Part shown: piece after piece, positions 60,621-64,000 of the stretch | How positions within the stretch are numbered: the first letter of the stretch is position 1 | How the letters are laid out: each line of letters opens with the position of its first letter | Origin: UBA1275 sp002323515 | Lineage (GTDB): Bacteria > Bacteroidota > Rhodothermia > Balneolales > Balneolaceae | NCBI GenBank assembly: GCA_964007875.1 | Contig: CAXGAH010000005.1 | Location: 1-64,000, forward strand | Reading direction: 5' to 3' | DNA: 64,000 nt | The notes under the pieces: generated by a model | The model's database searches: none | The model's input: only the letters and a program-made list of their open reading frames with translations | What the model was told of the DNA's origin: nothing | Position numbers and translations under genes: made by a program

Positions 60621-60885
60621 CCTTCATTCCAAATTTTTGATCAATTAATTCTTCCAACGCCTCCAAACAGGCTTTTTCATCGGGTCCATCTATCTCTAAT
60701 TCCATTTCGGCGCCTTGCTCAGCAGCAAGTGTCATCACCCCTAAAATACTTTTACCATTTACCCTATAACCATACATATGTATAAAAAAGTCCGATTTAA
60801 ATGAACTGCTTAGTTTAACCAGCGCAGCTGATGGGCGCGCATGTAGCCCAGATGAGTTTTTGATCGTTACCTTTTTTCTAATCAT
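60613..60885 (-). CDS. ptsH: HPr phosphocarrier protein
   Basis: Small phosphocarrier of 90 aa. The active-site His is in SSGLHARPSAALVKLSSSF, and the regulatory-serine region GYRVNGKSILGVMTLAAEQG matches the Ser46 site recognised by HPr kinase in other bacteria. It overlaps ptsI by 8 bases. hprK is not in view, so the serine's regulatory use is unknown. Confidence 0.95.
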   Translation of the reverse strand: MIRKKVTIKNSSGLHARPSAALVKLSSSFKSDFFIHMYGYRVNGKSILGVMTLAAEQGAEMELEIDGPDEKACLEALEELIDQKFGMKDE

Positions 60886-61103
60886 AGTAATTATTTAATG
60901 TTCCTATATCGGAATATAGCATTCTAGCGTAAATAAACTACTCGAAAGTATGGGGCTCAATAATTTAGCTCTATCATCCTTGACTCAAATCAACTACGGG
61001 CAGGTTTGGATTTCTCAGTAAATCACCGTTACCCTTTTGGCTATTCTTTTGTACCTTACTCCCTGTTTATATGCATTCTAACCCAAAAAAATGAGTGAGC
61101 ATC

Positions 61104-61391
61104 ATGTCTGTTAGTAAAGAAGAAGTTCAGTATGTCGCAGGCCTTGCCAAGTTACATTTAAGCGAGAGCGAAATTAGTATTCTATCAAGAGATATGAATG
61201 CTATTCTAGGTTATATGGAACGCTTAAATAACCTTGACACCTCGGACGTAGAGCCATTAGAACACGTCATTGAATTGGGCAAAACATATCGTCCAGACCA
61301 AGCATATGAGCCCTTAGCTCATGAAAATGCTTTGAAGAACGCTCCAGATACCGATTCTGACTACTTTAGAGTGCCAAAAGTCATAGAATAA
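61104..61391 (+). CDS. gatC: Asp-tRNA(Asn)/Glu-tRNA(Gln) amidotransferase subunit C
   Basis: Small 95-aa subunit of the tRNA-dependent amidotransferase GatCAB. The pattern VQYVAGLAKLHLSESEISIL, then YMERLNNLDTSDVEPLEHVI, then LKNAPDTDSDYFRVPKVIE is diagnostic. The ATG at 61104 is preferred, although GTG at 61095 in the same frame is open. gatA and gatB are not nearby, which is not unusual. The following gene begins 6 bases after its stop. Confidence 0.95.
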   Translation: MSVSKEEVQYVAGLAKLHLSESEISILSRDMNAILGYMERLNNLDTSDVEPLEHVIELGKTYRPDQAYEPLAHENALKNAPDTDSDYFRVPKVIE

Positions 61392-61397
61392 GTTACC

Positions 61398-63875
61398 ATG
61401 CTAGATTCTCTTTCCTCCCGAACACAGCATCTGATTGCCCTAGGCCTATTGTTTTTTGTGCCTCTCATTTTATTTTTCCCATCAACTATAGGGGGAAAAG
61501 AAATGCAGCGTCACGATATTACTCAGTGGCGAGCTGGAGCAGAATCCATCATAGATTATCGAGAAGAATTTGGTGAAGAGCCTTTATGGTCAAAAAACAT
61601 GTTTGGTGGTATGCCTTCGTTTGTTATCTCTACCGCACGACAAGTTCCTCACATTGATACAATCATAAAACCCTTTTTTAACAAGTGGTATCCAGCGTTC
61701 GAATATTGGGTTCTGCTAGCAGGCATGTATGTACTGCTCACTCTGATGGGATTCCGGCCATGGACAGCCGTTACTGGTAGCATCATATACGGCTTAACTA
61801 CCTATTTCCCCATTATCATTATGGCGGGTCATACCTCCAAATTTTTCGCTCTAGCGCTGGCCCCTTGGATGTTAGTTGGATACTGGATCATTACTAGGAG
61901 CCCCAATATCTTGCGAGGTCTACTGGTATTTTCGATTGCAGTAAGCCTTGAATTCAGAGCCGGGCATCCGCAAATCACCTATTACTTTTTATTTGTTCTT
62001 CTCTTTGTTTGGCTGTTTGATGTGTGGAATGGACTTAAAACTAAGGAGCAGCAAAAGTGGATTAAACTAACCCTAGTACTACTTGTGGGGGGACTTATTG
62101 GAGTCGCTGGTAATGCGGAAAAGTTACTACCCTTGCAAGAATATGCTCAATATAGTATCCGTGGAGGATCTGACATTTCCGAAACAACAGGCTTAGATAA
62201 ATCCTATGCTTTTGCTTGGTCTCAGGGCATTAAAGAAACTTTGACTCTTCTGCTTCCAAATGCTTTTGGTGGTGCCTCTCCAAACTATTGGGGTCCTAAA
62301 ACGGTTACCAGTGGCCCTCACTATCTCGGCTTTCTTGCAATTCCATTTATCATCTTTGGCCTTATCAAACGCAGGGATTACACTCCCTTTGCTTTTCTCT
62401 CCATTGGCATGCTTGCACTATTCTTTTCTTGGGGAGAAAACTTCTCAACGTTCAATAACCTTGCTTTTAACACCATCCCATTTTTTGACAAATTTAGAGC
62501 GCCCGAGACCTGGCTAGTTATAAGCTCATTCAGTGCGTCTATTTTAGTGACCTATGGATTGGAGGCACTGCCTAAATTTAAACCAAATAAATTTAGCTTG
62601 ACTAAAGTACGGGTTCCTTTGATAGTGATTGCAGGGGTTTTTGGCTTTGCATTTTTAAGCTATAGCAGCTTAGACTATACGAATCCCCAAGAAGTTGACC
62701 GATTTGCCAATAAAATTGCTCAACAAAATCAAGTTAGTCCTTCGAATGCGCAAGTTAGAAGTCAAGCTGCCAATTATGTTCAACAACGATTGGTACCTGA
62801 ACGGGAAGACCTAGCAAGAGCTGATTTTATACGCTTTGGAGTACTCAGTGTTGTACTTTTTGGCCTACTCTATGCCTATTTTAGCGCTAAACTATCCTAC
62901 ACCGTGGTCTTACTACTTTTATTCGGATTGCAAGGCTACGATTTGTTACAGGTTGGATTTCGATTCGTGCCAGAGTCGGGCTTTACTCACCAAAACCCTT
63001 ACGATTCAGCATTTATGGAACGGCAAGCACGCCCACTTGATCGCTTCATCCAGCAAAATATATATGACGAAAACGGAATCTATGAACACCGGGTCTTACC
63101 TCTTCTAGACAACCCATTCAACAACGCAGTACCATCCTATTTTTACCCTACCATTGGAGGGTACAGTGGGGCAAAACTAAGTTTGTTCCAGGATGTTTTT
63201 ATGTCCAATAATGCCGCTCTATTCGACGGCCCCTTGGGAATCAACCTAGATTTACTGCGATTATTTGGCACCAAATATATAACCTATGGTGGAGGCTTAA
63301 ATGTACCTGGCATAGTTCCTGTGTACTCTACTGAACAGGGGTCGGTCTATGAAGTAACAAACATACTACCAAAAGCATTTTTTGTGGATTCCGTCCGACT
63401 TGTTAACAGCGGCCCAGAAGCATTTGACTATTTAAAAAATCCAGCTAGAATTGATTTCTCATCCACTGCTCTAGTAGAACAAGTAGACTTATGGCAAGAC
63501 CAAGCTACCCAAAAAATCAACGGATTATCAAATTCTTCACTGGTTGATTCGACCAGTCTCGCAACCGTTACAAGGTACAATGGCGCAGAGCTTGAAGTTA
63601 GTATAAGACGCTCATCACCAGGTTTTCTAGTAATCAATGAGATGTATTACCCAGCGGGATGGAAAGCCCTATTGAATGGCGAAGAGATTCAAATTTATAG
63701 AACAAACTACTTTTTACGCGGTTTAATCATACCACCTGGTGAACACGAACTCACTCTTGATTTCAAACCCAACTCATTTAGTCAGGGCATACTTATTTCT
63801 TGGCTCTCGGTAGCCTTACAATTGCTGCTAGGGCTTTGGTTGGGAATAATGTGGTACCGAAGTAAAGAATTGTAG
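61398..63875 (+). CDS. YfhO-family polytopic membrane protein
   Basis: An 825-aa protein with about 12 predicted membrane helices and extracytoplasmic loops. It has the YfhO-like plan: an N-terminal helix (about 11-29), then LWSKNMFGGMPSFVISTARQ in the first loop, many helices, and a C-terminal beta-rich periplasmic part with a last helix (about 797-819). YfhO proteins are GT-C-like and are linked to glycosylation of surface polymers, though the role in this group is not settled. It follows gatC by 6 bases and a glycosyltransferase starts right after its stop, a context consistent with surface polysaccharide work. Confidence 0.87.
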   Translation: MLDSLSSRTQHLIALGLLFFVPLILFFPSTIGGKEMQRHDITQWRAGAESIIDYREEFGEEPLWSKNMFGGMPSFVISTARQVPHIDTIIKPFFNKWYPAFEYWVLLAGMYVLLTLMGFRPWTAVTGSIIYGLTTYFPIIIMAGHTSKFFALALAPWMLVGYWIITRSPNILRGLLVFSIAVSLEFRAGHPQITYYFLFVLLFVWLFDVWNGLKTKEQQKWIKLTLVLLVGGLIGVAGNAEKLLPLQEYAQYSIRGGSDISETTGLDKSYAFAWSQGIKETLTLLLPNAFGGASPNYWGPKTVTSGPHYLGFLAIPFIIFGLIKRRDYTPFAFLSIGMLALFFSWGENFSTFNNLAFNTIPFFDKFRAPETWLVISSFSASILVTYGLEALPKFKPNKFSLTKVRVPLIVIAGVFGFAFLSYSSLDYTNPQEVDRFANKIAQQNQVSPSNAQVRSQAANYVQQRLVPEREDLARADFIRFGVLSVVLFGLLYAYFSAKLSYTVVLLLLFGLQGYDLLQVGFRFVPESGFTHQNPYDSAFMERQARPLDRFIQQNIYDENGIYEHRVLPLLDNPFNNAVPSYFYPTIGGYSGAKLSLFQDVFMSNNAALFDGPLGINLDLLRLFGTKYITYGGGLNVPGIVPVYSTEQGSVYEVTNILPKAFFVDSVRLVNSGPEAFDYLKNPARIDFSSTALVEQVDLWQDQATQKINGLSNSSLVDSTSLATVTRYNGAELEVSIRRSSPGFLVINEMYYPAGWKALLNGEEIQIYRTNYFLRGLIIPPGEHELTLDFKPNSFSQGILISWLSVALQLLLGLWLGIMWYRSKEL

Positions 63876-64000
63876 ATGGAAAAAAAGCCTAAGGTCTTAG
63901 TTATTAGCTATTACTGGTATCCATTTGCAGGTGTGGGTACCTACCGAGTTTCTAGATTTGTAAAATATCTTCAACGCCTAGGATGGGAAGTGGTAGTTTT
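63876..64000 (+). CDS. GT4-like glycosyltransferase, N-terminal fragment (cut by window edge)
   Basis: The first 41 codons only. MEKKPKVLVISYYWYPFAGV then GTYRVSRFVKYLQRLGWEVV resembles the start of GT4 glycosyltransferases (WcaI/RfaB-like), with Rossmann-like beta-alpha and PFAGVGTYR loop. The ATG directly follows the stop of the YfhO-like gene with no spacing. The remainder lies outside. Confidence 0.75.
   Translation, partial: MEKKPKVLVISYYWYPFAGVGTYRVSRFVKYLQRLGWEVVV

Noticed and set aside
60903..60918. Short CTATAT/ATATAG hairpin in the ptsH-gatC gap
   Set aside because: A 6-bp AT stem with no T tract is common by chance in this sequence.
1..64000. CRISPR arrays, insertion sequences, integrases, prophage genes, rRNA
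   Set aside because: I saw no direct-repeat arrays, transposase motifs, phage proteins or rRNA-like sequence in the window.

Overview
The window is chromosomal, AT-rich DNA from a Gram-negative, flagellated bacterium. P- and L-ring genes, a hotdog thioesterase of the YbdB/MenI type, a CBM48-only protein, an FeS photolyase-like protein and a YfhO membrane protein all fit. Overall gene content and protein style point to the Balneolota (Balneola/Gracilimonas-like), but this assignment is inference from protein character, not from a marker gene.

Bases 1-39,700 form one nearly uninterrupted flagellar locus. Its left edge has two tandem flagellin genes (one cut by the window), then fliS, fliD, a FliT-like gene, a small unknown gene and a sigma-54-dependent NtrC-type regulator. 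A long minus-strand operon follows (14.6 to 5.7 kb): flgF-flgG-flgA-flgH-flgI-flgJ-flgN-flgK-flgL, ending in a glycosyltransferase-like TPR protein. A plus-strand operon (14.9-21.2 kb) carries flhB-flhA-flhF(degenerate)-flhG-small membrane protein-fliA, followed by a small unknown gene with its own sigma-28 promoter. Two minus-strand blocks face it: motA-motB-fliL-fliM-fliN-fliO-fliP-fliQ-fliR (27.5 to 21.6 kb), and flgB-flgC-(73 aa unknown)-fliE-fliF-fliG-fliH-fliI-fliJ-(MotE-like)-fliK-flgD-flgE (38.4 to 27.6 kb), which ends in a hairpin terminator. A soluble histidine kinase and a tiny stand-alone DHp-like ORF close the locus.

The regulatory logic is partly readable. A consensus sigma-54 site (TGGCAT-N5-TTGCA) precedes flgB, and the locus encodes a GAFTGA-containing activator and a kinase that could serve it. 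Four sigma-28 sites (T[A/T]AAGT[T/C]T-N11-NNCGATAA) precede flagellin, fliS-fliD, the FliT-like gene and an unknown 101-aa gene beside fliA. This is a two-tier cascade: sigma-54 for hook-basal-body genes, sigma-28 for filament genes. No chemotaxis genes are in the window.

Bases 40,100-64,000 are mostly housekeeping genes: a two-component system (kinase plus OmpR regulator), an FMN reductase, rarA, two photolyase-family genes, an AT-rich patch of unknown genes (47.9-51.0 kb), a Gfo/Idh-like protein, a long-chain acyl-CoA ligase, a thioesterase, a dipeptide epimerase, tRNA-Ser(GCT), hpt-tilS-birA-CBM48, ptsH-ptsI, gatC, a YfhO-like membrane protein and the start of a GT4-like glycosyltransferase.

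No CRISPR array, insertion sequence, integrase or phage gene was seen. The most notable oddities are an FlhF homologue that has lost its GTPase motifs, an FlgH without a lipobox, a FliM without the N-terminal CheY-binding peptide, a stand-alone DHp-like ORF, and uncharacterised small proteins under flagellar sigma control.
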